Part shown: positions 8,002 through 17,141 of the stretch, piece by piece | Layout of the letters: the number at the start of each line of letters is the position of its first letter | Numbering within the stretch: position 1 is the first letter of the stretch | DNA from: Burkholderiales bacterium | Lineage (GTDB): Bacteria > Pseudomonadota > Gammaproteobacteria > Burkholderiales > Ga0077523 | NCBI GenBank assembly: GCA_022843925.1 | Contig: JALHMS010000004.1 | Location: forward strand, 4,033 to 49,075 | DNA length: 45,043 bases | Direction of reading: 5' to 3' | Notes under the pieces: model-generated | Seen by the model: only the letters and a program-made list of their open reading frames with translations | Told to the model about the DNA's origin: nothing | Database searches by the model: none | Program-made: the position numbers and the translations under genes

Positions 8002-9174
8002 TCAACGCTGCGTCGTCCCGCCGGCACCCGCCCGGAAATCATCCCGCGTCAGCGCGAACGGTATCCCCTCGGAGGCCATCGCGATCCGCGCGGCGATCAC
8101 TCGCGTCACTTTCAGTATCACGCTGAAGTGGGTCTCCCCTGAGACCGGGATGCACACCAGGAACGGATTGCGGCCCGCCCCGCAGAGGGTCTCGAGATCA
8201 TCGATGTTGCCACCCGTGCCTTCGATGACGTAGGTCGGTGCGGCGATGCCGGCCAGCCATTGGACGGGTGAGCGCAGCGTGCGCTCACGCGGGTCCTGAC
8301 CCTCGAATGTGAGGTGCACGAGCCCGGCGCGATACCGATCGATGTCCGCAACCGGACCGAAGGCGAACACACCTGCGAAGCGGTCGCTCGTCTCGGCGGC
8401 GAGCAGGGCGAGCGTCCCGCCGGTGCTGTGCCCGCCCAGGTAGATCCGGCTCCTGTCGACGTAGGGGAGCCGCGCGAGATGATCGGCGGCGGCGAGCACG
8501 TCGAGCACTTCCCCGAGGAAATGCTCGCGATTGCCGCCATGCTGCGTGTTGCCCCGCAGGGTGGGGAACATCATGACGACGCCCGCCTCGCGGAAGGCCC
8601 GTGCCGATTGATCGTTGCTGTCCGGCCCCGGCGTCCAGAAATCGGTGAGCGCACTCGGATCGCCGCCGGTCAGCCAGACGATCGCGGGGTGCTTGCGCCC
8701 GTCCTTCGGATCCGGCGTCACGAAGGCCGGCGCTTCCGGATTGTTCGCCGCGAGATAGTTCGAGCGGACGAAGAGCTTCGCGGGCGGGTCCGGCAGCGGC
8801 GGTCCCGGCTCCGGCGGGCGGGCGAGCGCTGTCTCGAACCCCTGCAGCGCGGCCGCGCGGGTCTGCGGAGGTGGCGGCGCCGGCGGTGCTGCAGACTCCG
8901 CCGACGGCTTTTCGGCGGCCTCGAGCTGGACAGCCTTGCGCGCCGCCGCATCGGCGGCCTTCTGCCGTTGCGCCTCGTCGAATGACTTGCGGTCGATGCA
9001 GTCGAGCGACCGGTTGATCTCGTACCCGGCTTCGAGCGCCTCGTTCCGGGCCTCGATGGTCTTCAGCGGTGGTCCGGCACAGGCCGTCGTGTCGTAGGCC
9101 GGCGTCGACGGTCCGTCGCATGCGGTCAGCAGCAGGACGATCGTTGCGACGAGAGGCGGTGGGTGGCGGCGCAT
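8002..9174 (-). CDS. alpha/beta hydrolase lipoprotein
   Basis: The 390-residue protein starts with a lipoprotein signal (lipobox LTAC, Cys19). A charged alpha-helical stretch (about 60-90) and a proline-rich linker (about 92-135) precede an alpha/beta-hydrolase domain. The nucleophile elbow is GGHSTGG with Ser250, and GETHFSVI near the C-terminus offers the catalytic histidine. It is probably an exported peptidase- or esterase-like enzyme tethered to a membrane; the substrate is unknown. The start at 9174 is chosen because it opens the lipoprotein signal and has GGAG five bases upstream. It runs convergent to the intact oxidoreductase gene (29-bp gap) and is flanked on its other side by the truncated copy of that gene. 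Confidence 0.85.
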   Translation of the reverse strand: MRRHPPPLVATIVLLLTACDGPSTPAYDTTACAGPPLKTIEARNEALEAGYEINRSLDCIDRKSFDEAQRQKAADAAARKAVQLEAAEKPSAESAAPPAPPPPQTRAAALQGFETALARPPEPGPPLPDPPAKLFVRSNYLAANNPEAPAFVTPDPKDGRKHPAIVWLTGGDPSALTDFWTPGPDSNDQSARAFREAGVVMMFPTLRGNTQHGGNREHFLGEVLDVLAAADHLARLPYVDRSRIYLGGHSTGGTLALLAAETSDRFAGVFAFGPVADIDRYRAGLVHLTFEGQDPRERTLRSPVQWLAGIAAPTYVIEGTGGNIDDLETLCGAGRNPFLVCIPVSGETHFSVILKVTRVIAARIAMASEGIPFALTRDDFRAGAGGTTQR

Positions 9175-9184
9175 CGCGGCTCCA

Positions 9185-9465
9185 GGGAGACTCTGATTGA
9201 TTCGCATGGTCGTGACGGTACTCCCGAGGGCCGATGGCGCGAAGGTACCGGCCGCCGCATTCGCGATGAACACGTTGACGCACATCAGGCCCGGCCGGCA
9301 ATGCCAGCGGCCCTGGGGCGTGCCCTTCCTCCGGGTTGCTGTCGCCCTGGGGCGCTGCCGGTGTTGCTCGGCTGGCCCGTGTTCCCGATACGGACTGCAC
9401 CTCGCGCCTTGCCAGCGCCGCAGGGCGGCAGCAACGCGATCCGCGCGAATCGATCAGAGTCTCCC
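9185..9465. repeat. nested inverted repeats upstream of the hydrolase gene
   Basis: A 21-bp inverted repeat with one mismatch joins 9185-9205 and 9445-9465 (core GAGACTCTGAT / ATCAGAGTCTC). Inside it a second imperfect inverted repeat of about 25 bp joins 9338-9362 and 9411-9435 (core CGCCCTG / CAGGGCG). The left outer arm lies in the leader of the hydrolase gene, and the right outer arm lies about 50 bp before the start of the duplicated oxidoreductase fragment. No open frame of interest was found in 9175-9515. The arrangement looks like rearranged DNA left by the duplication, but an element end cannot be ruled out. Confidence 0.6.
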
Positions 9466-9515
9466 GAGCGGACGGCCATGTCGGCATCTGAGGACGCGAC
9501 CGCCAGATCTTGATG

Positions 9516-10176
9516 CCCGGTCGACTGGAAGATCCGTCGCGGCTACCTGAAGGAGATGATTCCGTATGCGATGCCCATCATTCCCGGCCGGGACGTCTCC
9601 GGTGTCGTCGAGGAGATCGGGGCGAAGGTCTCGCGCTTCCAGGTGGGGGATGCCGTGTACTCGCGGCCCGACATCACCCGGGACGGCACCTACGCCGAGT
9701 GGATCGCGGTGCGCGAATCCGAGGTGGCGTTCAAGCCGCGCACGGTGTCGCACATTTCCGCCGCCGTGCTCCCGCTCGCCGGTATCACCGCATGGGAGGG
9801 GCTGGTCAACGTCGGGAAGGCGGCCTCCGGCCAGCGGGTGCTGATCCACGCGGCCGCGGGTGGCGTCGGTTCGCTGGCGGTGCAGATCGCGAAGGCCCAC
9901 GGCGCGCACGTCATCGGGACGGGTTCCGGTGCGAACCGCGCGTTGATCGAGTCACTCGGGGCGGACGAGTTCGTCGACTACCGGACCACGGCGTTGCGGG
10001 ACGCCGTCCGCAACGTCGACCTCGTGCTCGAACGCCTCGCGGCGCTGGTGGACGAGGGCAAGGTGCGCCCGGTGATCGGGGCGGAGTTCGCGCTGCGCGA
10101 CATCCGCAAGGCCCACGCGCTCAGCGAGGCGGGGCATGTACGCGGGAAGATCGCGCTGCACGTCGGTGCGCCGTGA
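9516..10176 (+). pseudogene. truncated duplicate of the quinone oxidoreductase gene
   Basis: This stretch repeats 7156-7972 almost base for base, with roughly seven substitutions visible, one of them changing Trp65 to Arg. It lacks the first 40 codons; the reading frame is closed by a TGA at 9511-9513 directly before the homology, and the first in-frame ATG is at 9556. It also lacks 156 bp (7671-7826 of the parent, residues 212-263 in the Rossmann domain), removed in frame between two GCTCG repeats. A fragment from 9556 could still be translated (206 residues), but it has lost parts of both domains and its own ribosome-binding site. The near identity points to a recent duplication. Confidence 0.88.
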
Positions 10177-10184
10177 GGCCCGCT

Positions 10185-10210
10185 GGGCCGGGCCGTACAC
10201 AGCCCGGCCC
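10185..10210. terminator. perfect hairpin between convergent pseudogene and carbonic anhydrase gene
   Basis: A 9-bp perfect stem GGGCCGGGC / GCCCGGCCC with an 8-base loop, followed by a second small stem ACGAA / TTCGT (10211-10230). There is no T-run, but its place between converging genes suggests a two-way transcription stop. Confidence 0.55.
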
Positions 10211-10266
10211 ACGAACGTTCTCGGGTTCGTCCCGGCGAAAGGGGTTTCCGGATCCCCGGGGTCCGG

Positions 10267-10902
10267 TCAGGGCTCGAAGTCGTACTCGTAGATGTCGTGC
10301 GGGTGATCGCCCGGGTCGATCTTGACGATGTCGTTGATGAGGCCGGTGTGGAGGTCGTAGATCCAGCCGTGGAGCATCGGCCGCTGATGCTTGCGCCAGG
10401 CCCGTTGCACGAAGGAGATGTCGGCGAGGTGGTGGACCTGCTCGATGACGTTCAACTCCACCAATCGGTCGAATCGCGGTTGCCCCTCGGGGATCGCGTC
10501 CAGCTCTGTGGAGTGGAACCGGTAGACATCCTTGATGTGGCGAAGCCACTTGTTGATGAGCCCGAGATCGCGGCGGGACAGCGCCGTCCTGACCCCGCCG
10601 CACCCGTAGTGACCGCACACGATGATGTGCTTCACGCACAGGATCTCCACGGCGTACTGCAGCACCGACAGCATGTTGAAGTCGGTGTGCACGACCATGT
10701 TGGCGACGTTCCGGTGGACGAACAACTCGCCGGGATGGGTGCCGGTGACCTCCTCGGCCGGGACGCGGCTGTCGGAGCAGCCGATCCAGAGGTACTCGGG
10801 CCGCTGCTCCGTCGCGGTCGCTTCGAAGAAGTCCGGGCGCAGGTCCAGCTTGTCCTTCACCCAGGCGCGATTGTTAAGCAGCAGCCTTCGATAGTCGTCC
10901 AC
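10267..10902 (-). CDS. can: beta-class carbonic anhydrase
   Basis: The 211-residue enzyme interconverts carbon dioxide and bicarbonate in the cytoplasm. The zinc site of the beta class is complete: Cys42 and Asp44 with Arg46 in GCSDSR, and His98 and Cys101 in [16 protein letters not shown] and [11 protein letters not shown] are also typical. The start codon is GTG at 10902, decided by an excellent AAGGAGGG site eight bases upstream. The gene begins inside the last 29 bp of the SulP transporter gene, so the two are translationally coupled. Together they look like a bicarbonate uptake and conversion pair. Confidence 0.95.
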   Translation of the reverse strand: MDDYRRLLLNNRAWVKDKLDLRPDFFEATATEQRPEYLWIGCSDSRVPAEEVTGTHPGELFVHRNVANMVVHTDFNMLSVLQYAVEILCVKHIIVCGHYGCGGVRTALSRRDLGLINKWLRHIKDVYRFHSTELDAIPEGQPRFDRLVELNVIEQVHHLADISFVQRAWRKHQRPMLHGWIYDLHTGLINDIVKIDPGDHPHDIYEYDFEP

Positions 10903-12466
10903 GGGGCGTTCCCTCCTTGCCGAAGTAGTGGTGGTACTCGATCTTGATACCCCGGTGCCGTGCCGAGACCTCGAAGTCCTGCAGGGTCTCGTAGGCGTCG
11001 TGATCGATGTAAAGGGCCTTGATGCCGTCGACGATCAGCAGGGAATCATCGGGAATCGACCGGAGGATGTCTTTGAGCGAAGACTTGTTGACGAACGAGA
11101 TGTCCTTGTTGAAACGCAGCAGATAGCTCGTTCCGTCGCTCACGAGTGTCATCGCGGAGCGGTGATACGCCTTGATGACGAAGAAGACGCTGACGAGCAG
11201 ACCGACGCCCACACCCACCAGGATGTCGGTGGCAACGACGATGATCAACGTGACCATGAACGGCAGGAACTGGGTGCTTCCCTCCTTCCAGACGGAACGG
11301 ATCAACTGGACCGACGAAAGCTTGTAGCCCACGACCAGCAGCACCGCGGCCAGGCAGGCGAGAGGAATCGCGTTGAGCACGACGGGAATCAGCAGCACCG
11401 CGAGCAGGAGCAGGACACCGTGGACGAGCGAAGACGTTCGCGTCTGTCCGCCGGCGTAGACGTTGGCCGACGATCTGACGATCACGGCCGTCACCGGGAG
11501 CCCTCCGAGAATTCCGCACGTGATGTTGCCGATGCCCTGTGCGCGGAGTTCGCGATTCACATCCGAGATCCGGCGCTGGGGGTCCATCTTGTCCACGGCC
11601 TCCACGGAGAGCACCGTTTCGATGCTGGCGACGATGGCGATCGTCAGCGCCACGATCCACACATCGGTCCGGAGCAGCGCCGACGGGTCCGGGAAGGTGA
11701 TGAGGCTCGACAGGCCCGCGAGCGACTCCGGAATGGGGATCTGCACCAGGTGATTGCGCTCGGCGGTGAGTTGCCAGCCGGGGAGAAAGAGGCCGAACAA
11801 CTTGTTCATTGCCGCGCCCAGGATGACCGCCACCAGGGCGCCCGGAACGAGGCTTGACCAGCGCCGCTGCTTGATGGGTTTCGTTTCCCAGAGCATCAGA
11901 ATCGCGAGACACAGGATGGAGATCGCGATGGCGCCCGGCTGGAGGATATGGCTGTCGAATGCCGTGATCGGGTCGGTGAAGATCGTCAGCCACTCGCGGC
12001 CGGCGAAGGCGGTCTGCTCATCGGTGAACCCGCGGTCGAATCCGACCGCATGGGGAAACTGCTTCAGGATGATCGTGATGCCGATGGCGGCCAGCATGCC
12101 CTTGATCACGCTGTGCGGAATGAAGTGCCCGAGGGAACCGCCGCGCGCCACCGAAATGAGCAACTGGACGACGCCGGCGATGGCAACGGCGGTCAGGAAA
12201 ACCGGGAAGGAACCGAGGCTGATGATCGCTGCGGCCACGATGGAGGCCAAGCCTGCAGCGGGGCCTGACACCGAAAGCTCGGATCCGGAGAAGAGCGTGA
12301 TCACGATCCCGCCGACGACGCCAGCGATGACACCGGAGAACAGTGGGGCGCCTGAAGCCAGGGCAATGCCGAGGCACAGTGGAAGTGCGACCAGGAAAAC
12401 TACGATACCAGCAGGGATGTCGGCGGAGGCGTGGCGAAACGACGGAATCGTGAGTGTCGGCGGCAT
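10874..12466 (-). CDS. SulP family anion transporter (bicarbonate/sulfate) with STAS domain
   Basis: The 530-residue membrane protein has the SulP signature. There is an N-terminal hydrophobic core ([25 protein letters not shown]), the [10 protein letters not shown] segment, about 10-12 membrane helices, [17 protein letters not shown], and a cytoplasmic STAS domain from about residue 440 ([16 protein letters not shown]). Overlap with a carbonic anhydrase gene favours bicarbonate as substrate, as in BicA-like carriers; sulfate or another anion remains possible. The ATG at 12466 was chosen over the GTG at 12493 because neither has a strong site and the conserved part starts after 12466. It is the first gene of this two-gene unit. 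Confidence 0.88.
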   Translation of the reverse strand: MPPTLTIPSFRHASADIPAGIVVFLVALPLCLGIALASGAPLFSGVIAGVVGGIVITLFSGSELSVSGPAAGLASIVAAAIISLGSFPVFLTAVAIAGVVQLLISVARGGSLGHFIPHSVIKGMLAAIGITIILKQFPHAVGFDRGFTDEQTAFAGREWLTIFTDPITAFDSHILQPGAIAISILCLAILMLWETKPIKQRRWSSLVPGALVAVILGAAMNKLFGLFLPGWQLTAERNHLVQIPIPESLAGLSSLITFPDPSALLRTDVWIVALTIAIVASIETVLSVEAVDKMDPQRRISDVNRELRAQGIGNITCGILGGLPVTAVIVRSSANVYAGGQTRTSSLVHGVLLLLAVLLIPVVLNAIPLACLAAVLLVVGYKLSSVQLIRSVWKEGSTQFLPFMVTLIIVVATDILVGVGVGLLVSVFFVIKAYHRSAMTLVSDGTSYLLRFNKDISFVNKSSLKDILRSIPDDSLLIVDGIKALYIDHDAYETLQDFEVSARHRGIKIEYHHYFGKEGTPRGRLSKAAA

Positions 12467-13037
12467 TGATGAGCGTTCCAGAATTGCGGCCACTGGCGTG
12501 CCAGTGGAGAGTGGAGCGACTGCCGTGATACGGCGCAGGTTGACGCTGATTCAGGCGAAGCCGAGCCTGAGGGTAGTCGAAGTCGAGACCTGAACCAACA
12601 GCGAAAGTCTTGAGCCTTGCCCCGGAGGCTCGCCAGCTAGTGGATCTTTACGAGGCAAGAAATCCCTTCGACGCGAACGCGATCGAGCGATAAATCGCAG
12701 AGTACAAAGGCGACGGAAAAGACCTTTTTCCGACACGGTATAGCGGGAAGTGGAGTCCCTCACTACGGCTGCGTTCGCTGAAGTTGCCGAACAATAAATT
12801 CGGCTTGGCCGAAATTGTTGGGTGCCCCGAAGTCGTGCGGTGGCGGAAGGAGACGAAGCGTTCCGGGGTCTCACCGGATCTGCTTTCATCGTCGCGTTGG
12901 GCGAGGTGGCACCGTCTGGTGGTTGCCGACGGTGGAACCGATGCATCGAGGCAGTGCGCGGGATGGGCAAGCGCTGGGCGCTCGCGCAATCGCGGGCGGT
13001 TGCCCGCTTCGAATCGACTGCGGCCGGACGCGGATCT
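12467..13037. promoter_or_regulatory. 571-bp non-coding region upstream of the SulP gene
   Basis: No gene is supported here. The stretch 12640-12830 is clearly more AT-rich than its neighbours. Hairpins: 12551-12570 (TCAGGC / GCCTGA), 12714-12732 (CGGAAAA / TTTTCCG, five-base loop) and 12790-12819 (TTCGGC / GCCGAA extended by AACAAT / ATTGTT past a three-base bulge). Because the genes on both sides read leftwards, this is the leader and promoter region of the SulP-carbonic anhydrase unit and the trailer of the acyl-CoA synthetase gene. Confidence 0.5.
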
Positions 13038-14576
13038 TCAGATCTTCGAAGTCCGTCCAGCCCAGAACGGCGCGCGCAGTTCGCGCTTCAAGGTCTTGCC
13101 GGCCGCGCTGCGCGGAAACTCTTCCATGAGCACCACGTCAGCCAGGCGTTGATAGCGCGCCTCGACACGTTCGTTGACCCAATCGCGCAGCGCCGCGGCG
13201 GTGACGGCGTCCGGCTCGTTCAGGATCACCGCCGCCACGGGCGTCTCGCCCCAGCGTTCGTGCGGCGCACCGAACACCGCGACCTCGCGCACGGCCGGAT
13301 GTCGCGCCGCGATCTCCTCGATGTCCCGCGGGTAGACCTTAACGCCGCCCGTGTCGATCATGTCCTTCTTGCGATCGACGAGGAAAAGATAGCCGTCCTC
13401 GTCGACGTATCCGAGGTCGCCGGAATGCAGCCAGCCGTCGCGCACCGCCAGCGCGGTGAGGTCGGGGCGGCCGTGGTAGCCCGTCATCAGCATCGGGCCG
13501 CGTCCGACGATCTCGCCCGTCTCGCCGGGCGCCGCGATGGAACCGTCCTCGCGCACGATGCGCAGCCGCGTGTACGGCGGCGGCATACCCACGGAGCCGA
13601 GCTTCCGTACGGCATCGACACGATCGAGGATCGTGAAGAAGCCCTCGGTCAGGCCGTACAACTCGTGGAAGCGCCCAGGCAGGACGTCGTTCAGCCGGAG
13701 CTTGTGCTCCACCATCAGCGGAGCGCCCAGCGTGAGCAGCACTTCGAGTGACGCCAGCTTCTCCGGCGCGAAGGCAGGCGATGCGAGGACCGCCAGGATC
13801 TGCGCCGGCACCATCGTCATGTGCGTGATGCGCTCGCGCTCGATGGTTTCGATGACGGCGACGGGATCGAACCGGCGGTGCAGGGTGTACGACGCGCCGG
13901 TGTAGAAGGCCGGCATCAACATCACGAAGGCCCCGTTGAAGATCACCGCGCCGGCGTGTAGCAGCCGCGATTCCGGCGTGATGCGGAACTGCGCCGCGAA
14001 CGCCATCGCGTAGAGCGCCCGGACGTGATGCGAGAGCGCGATGCCCTTCGGCAGGCCTGTGGTGCCGCTCGAATAGATGAGGTTGAACATCGTATCGCCA
14101 GGGACGGCGACGTCTTCGAACGCCGGTGATGCGCCCGCAGTCGCGGCGGCGTAGTCGATGGTGGCGGGCACCGACCCGTCCACGACGAATACCTCGATCG
14201 ACGCCATCAGTGCCGGATCGTCCAGTCGCAGCGCATCGATGACGGGCATCAGGCGCTTCTCGGTGACGAGCCAATGCGCACCGGAGTCCTTCAGCAGCGT
14301 GCGCAGGCCCGCCGGCATGAGCAACGGGCTGAACGGAACGGTCGCCGCGCCGAGTGCAGGCACCGACCACATCAACTCGAGCAGCTCGCGGCAGTTGTCG
14401 AGCAGCAGCGCCACCCGATCGCCGTGCTTCACCCCATGCGCGCGCAGCAGGTGCGCGGATCGGGACATGCGGCCGCGGAAGCCCCGCCAGTCGAGCCGCT
14501 CCTCTCCGCAGACCACGGCCGCCGCATCGGGACGGTACCGCGCGTGATGGGCGATGAGGGCGTTGAGATCGAACAT
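13038..14576 (-). CDS. AMP-dependent acyl-CoA synthetase/ligase
   Basis: The 512-residue enzyme belongs to the adenylate-forming family, which activates a carboxylic acid with ATP and transfers it to CoA. Visible motifs are the phosphate loop YSSGTTGLPKG, the YGLTEGFF adenine motif, GWLHSGDLGYVDEDGYLFLVDRKKDMI spanning the hinge, and the catalytic C-terminal lysine in SAAGKTLKREL (about Lys494). The acid it activates cannot be told from sequence. The start at 14576 places the usual AALIAHHARYRPD-like N-terminus first; the longer frame upstream runs through the divergent leader region. It is a single gene, divergent from the TonB receptor operon. Confidence 0.9.
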   Translation of the reverse strand: MFDLNALIAHHARYRPDAAAVVCGEERLDWRGFRGRMSRSAHLLRAHGVKHGDRVALLLDNCRELLELMWSVPALGAATVPFSPLLMPAGLRTLLKDSGAHWLVTEKRLMPVIDALRLDDPALMASIEVFVVDGSVPATIDYAAATAGASPAFEDVAVPGDTMFNLIYSSGTTGLPKGIALSHHVRALYAMAFAAQFRITPESRLLHAGAVIFNGAFVMLMPAFYTGASYTLHRRFDPVAVIETIERERITHMTMVPAQILAVLASPAFAPEKLASLEVLLTLGAPLMVEHKLRLNDVLPGRFHELYGLTEGFFTILDRVDAVRKLGSVGMPPPYTRLRIVREDGSIAAPGETGEIVGRGPMLMTGYHGRPDLTALAVRDGWLHSGDLGYVDEDGYLFLVDRKKDMIDTGGVKVYPRDIEEIAARHPAVREVAVFGAPHERWGETPVAAVILNEPDAVTAAALRDWVNERVEARYQRLADVVLMEEFPRSAAGKTLKRELRAPFWAGRTSKI

Positions 14577-14843
14577 GGCGCATGGGGAAGGCGGACAGGG
14601 GCGGCGACTATGCCACACGGGGCGGTTAGCCCCTCCGTCGGGAAGCACCTGGATCTCCCGCACCCCCGGGCTTCGTATCGACGGTGTCGAACCACGCCCG
14701 GGGAGATGTCCGGGACATGACGACTGCCCGACCGCATTGATCCGAACGGTCGGCTTGTGCGTAGTCCGCGTAGTTGCGTAGGATAAAAGGAAAAATCGTA
14801 TGCAACCAGGCGTGCAGGCTGGCCGCAAAAGGAGAAGGCACCG
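14577..14843 (+). promoter_or_regulatory. structured leader and promoter region of the TonB receptor operon
   Basis: Three inverted repeats lie in a row. 14653-14707 is a nested stem (ATCTCCC and CCCGGGC pairing with GCCCGGGGAGAT, with an inner TTCG/CGAA). 14706-14718 is a perfect palindrome, ATGTCCGGGACAT. 14728-14753 is a stem CCGACCG / CGGTCGG. Then come three spaced CGTAG repeats (about 14759-14783) and a possible -10 TAGGAT. A strong AAGGAGAAGG ribosome-binding site precedes the ATG at 14844. I see no AdoCbl-riboswitch B12 box and no clear Fur box. Confidence 0.5.
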
Positions 14844-17135
14844 ATGTCACCGACGGAACGCAGGCCCCCGGGCAACCCCCGCCGGGGCGCGCTCGGCCTG
14901 CTCACGGTCGGCGTGGTCCTGACTGCCGCTGCGGACGAACCTACACCTGTTCGCGCCCCGGGCGTCGTGGTCACGGCGACCCGGACCGCGCAGTCCGTCA
15001 TCGATGCGCCGGGGGCCGTCAGCGTGATCCGGAGAGACGAGATCGAGCGCCTGAACGCGTTCACGCTGGACCAGGCCGTGGGCGCCCTGCCCGGCCTGTT
15101 CGCGCGCCGGAGCAAGAGCTTCATGGACACGCAGGGGTTCATCCAGCTGCGCGGCATCCCCGACGACAACCGGACCCTGATCCTCGTCGACGGGCTCCCC
15201 ATGAACGACGGTTACACCGGCGGTGTGCGACTGGGCAGCCTCTCGCTCGCGGACGTGAATCAGGTGGAGGTACTGCGCGGCCCCGGATCCTCGCTCTATG
15301 GCGGTAATGCGATGGGTGGGGTCGTGCAGGTGATCACGCGGATGCCCGACGGACCCCTCGCGGAAGTGCGCGCCGGCTACGGCAACGCGCTGGCGTCCGA
15401 CTTCGGGCTCGAGAACTTCCGGTCGACGACGGTGCGTCTCGGCAATCGGTACGATTCCGGGTTGTCGATCCTCGCCACCTTCGCGCGGCGTACGACGGAT
15501 GGTTATCGATCGGACATCGTCACCAGCACGGCCACGCCGCCCGGGACGATCACCGGCGCGGTCCCATCCAACACCGCTTCCGGCGGAGCCACACGAATCA
15601 TGGGCGAGCGGGGCTCGAATTCCTGGGAGGACTACGACGCCGGCCTCTCCCTCCGCTACGAGATGAACGCCGACCACGCCTTCCAGCTGCGTCTGCGGCG
15701 GGTGTACTACGAGTACGGCTATGGCGAGCCGATCTCCTACCTCCGCAATGCGGCCGGCGCTCCGGTCTTCAACTTCACCAACGGTGCAAGCGTGCTGCGG
15801 CAGTCGGCCTTCACGGCGGGTGGCGGCCTGAACGAGCGCGACATCGTGCAGGGCGTCTACGAGGGGACGCTCGCGGGCGGCGATCTTCGATTGCAGATCG
15901 GTTACATCGACTCCGGCAGGAATCGATTCGCGACACCCGACAGCACGCTCGCGACGCTGTCCGGCGGTCCGGGACGGATCACCAATACGCCGAACACGAC
16001 GGAACTCTTCGATGGCCAGTGGACGCGCGGCGTGACGGCCGCGCACACGATCACGCTCGGCACCAGCCTGCGCCGCGACTCGGCCCACGTCTTCGACTTC
16101 GCGCTGCCCGACTGGCGCAACCTGGAAGTCACCTCCGGGTCCATCCTGTCCGAGTCGCGAGGAAGGACGGTCACGACATCCCTGTTCGGGCAGGACCAAT
16201 GGGCCGTGACGAACGATCTCACCGCGTACCTCGGTCTGCGCTGGGACCGCTGGCAGGCCAGCGACGGCTTCGCACAGGATCTCAATCCGACCACGCTCGT
16301 GCCACGGCCCGGTTTTCCGCGCACCTTCGCGGACCGCGACAACTCTGCACTCAGTCCGAAGGCCGGGCTGGTGTGGCAGGTCGATCCGAGGACCACCCTC
16401 CGAACGAGCATCGGGACGGCCTTCCGCGCCCCGGCGATGTTCGACATGCACCGCACGTTCGTCTCGACCTTCGGGACCATCTTCCTCGCGAACCCCGAGG
16501 TCGACCCCGAGAAGATCCGCAGCGTCGATGCCGGCGTCGAGCATCGCCCCTGGGATGGCGGGCGGGTCGCGGTGAACGTCTTCCACAACGATCTGCGCGA
16601 TCTGCTGTACCGCCGCACGGTGACGGTGCTCTCCGAGGCGCAGTCCCTGTGCGGCTCGTCGGCCACCGTCACCAACTGCCGGCAGCTCGTCAACGCCGGG
16701 CGGGCGCGCTCCCAGGGGATCGAGGTCGATCTCGCCCACACGAGCGGCGCATGGCAGTGGTTCGCCAACGCGATGTATGTGGACAGCCGCGTGCTGGAGA
16801 ACGCCTTCGCGCCGGCGTCGGTCGGCCGGCGCCTCGTGGGCGTTCCGCAACTCGTTGCCAACGGCGGCGGGACGTACTCGAGCGGCGGGCTCTCGATCTC
16901 GACCGTCGCGCGCTACGTCGGCAAGGTGTTCCGCGACGACAGCAATGGCGATCGATTCAGCGGCGTCTACGGCTCGCAGGACGCGCGGACGCTGGTCGAC
17001 GTGAAGGCCGCATGGCAGTTCCACAAGCACGCCGCCGTCTCGCTTGCCATCGACAACCTGTTCGATCGGCAGTACTTCGATTTCTTCCGTGGCGTGGGGC
17101 GCACCGCCTTCGCCGAACTCACCCTCAGCTACTGA
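14844..17135 (+). CDS. TonB-dependent outer-membrane receptor, possible haem/tetrapyrrole receptor
   Basis: The 763-residue protein has a signal peptide (to about residue 30) and a plug domain beginning VVVTATRTAQSV, with LRGIPDDNRTLILVDGLP and VEVLRGPGSSLYGGNAMGGVVQVIT. A 22-strand barrel follows, closing with the terminal aromatic motif ELTLSY. A FRAP box (527-530) is followed by His536 and an NPEV box (550-553). In haem receptors a FRAP box and an NPxL box flank a haem-liganding histidine, although similar boxes occur in other receptors. It opens a four-gene operon with an ExbB-like protein 6 bp downstream and a secreted CobN-like chelatase. The ligand is therefore probably a metal-tetrapyrrole or free metal complex (inference). 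Confidence 0.9.
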   Translation: MSPTERRPPGNPRRGALGLLTVGVVLTAAADEPTPVRAPGVVVTATRTAQSVIDAPGAVSVIRRDEIERLNAFTLDQAVGALPGLFARRSKSFMDTQGFIQLRGIPDDNRTLILVDGLPMNDGYTGGVRLGSLSLADVNQVEVLRGPGSSLYGGNAMGGVVQVITRMPDGPLAEVRAGYGNALASDFGLENFRSTTVRLGNRYDSGLSILATFARRTTDGYRSDIVTSTATPPGTITGAVPSNTASGGATRIMGERGSNSWEDYDAGLSLRYEMNADHAFQLRLRRVYYEYGYGEPISYLRNAAGAPVFNFTNGASVLRQSAFTAGGGLNERDIVQGVYEGTLAGGDLRLQIGYIDSGRNRFATPDSTLATLSGGPGRITNTPNTTELFDGQWTRGVTAAHTITLGTSLRRDSAHVFDFALPDWRNLEVTSGSILSESRGRTVTTSLFGQDQWAVTNDLTAYLGLRWDRWQASDGFAQDLNPTTLVPRPGFPRTFADRDNSALSPKAGLVWQVDPRTTLRTSIGTAFRAPAMFDMHRTFVSTFGTIFLANPEVDPEKIRSVDAGVEHRPWDGGRVAVNVFHNDLRDLLYRRTVTVLSEAQSLCGSSATVTNCRQLVNAGRARSQGIEVDLAHTSGAWQWFANAMYVDSRVLENAFAPASVGRRLVGVPQLVANGGGTYSSGGLSISTVARYVGKVFRDDSNGDRFSGVYGSQDARTLVDVKAAWQFHKHAAVSLAIDNLFDRQYFDFFRGVGRTAFAELTLSY

Positions 17136-17141
17136 TCCCCG

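Noticed and set aside
9556-10176. A second functional oxidoreductase gene
   Set aside because: It has lost the N-terminal 40 residues and 52 residues of the nucleotide-binding domain and has no proper ribosome-binding site; it is called as a pseudogene.
12714-12732. Intrinsic terminator after the acyl-CoA synthetase gene
   Set aside because: The stem is short and AT-rich and no T-run follows on the minus strand; it is also more than 300 bp beyond the stop codon.
14577-14843. Cobalamin riboswitch before the TonB receptor gene
   Set aside because: No B12 box or matching core could be found by eye; only generic hairpins are present.
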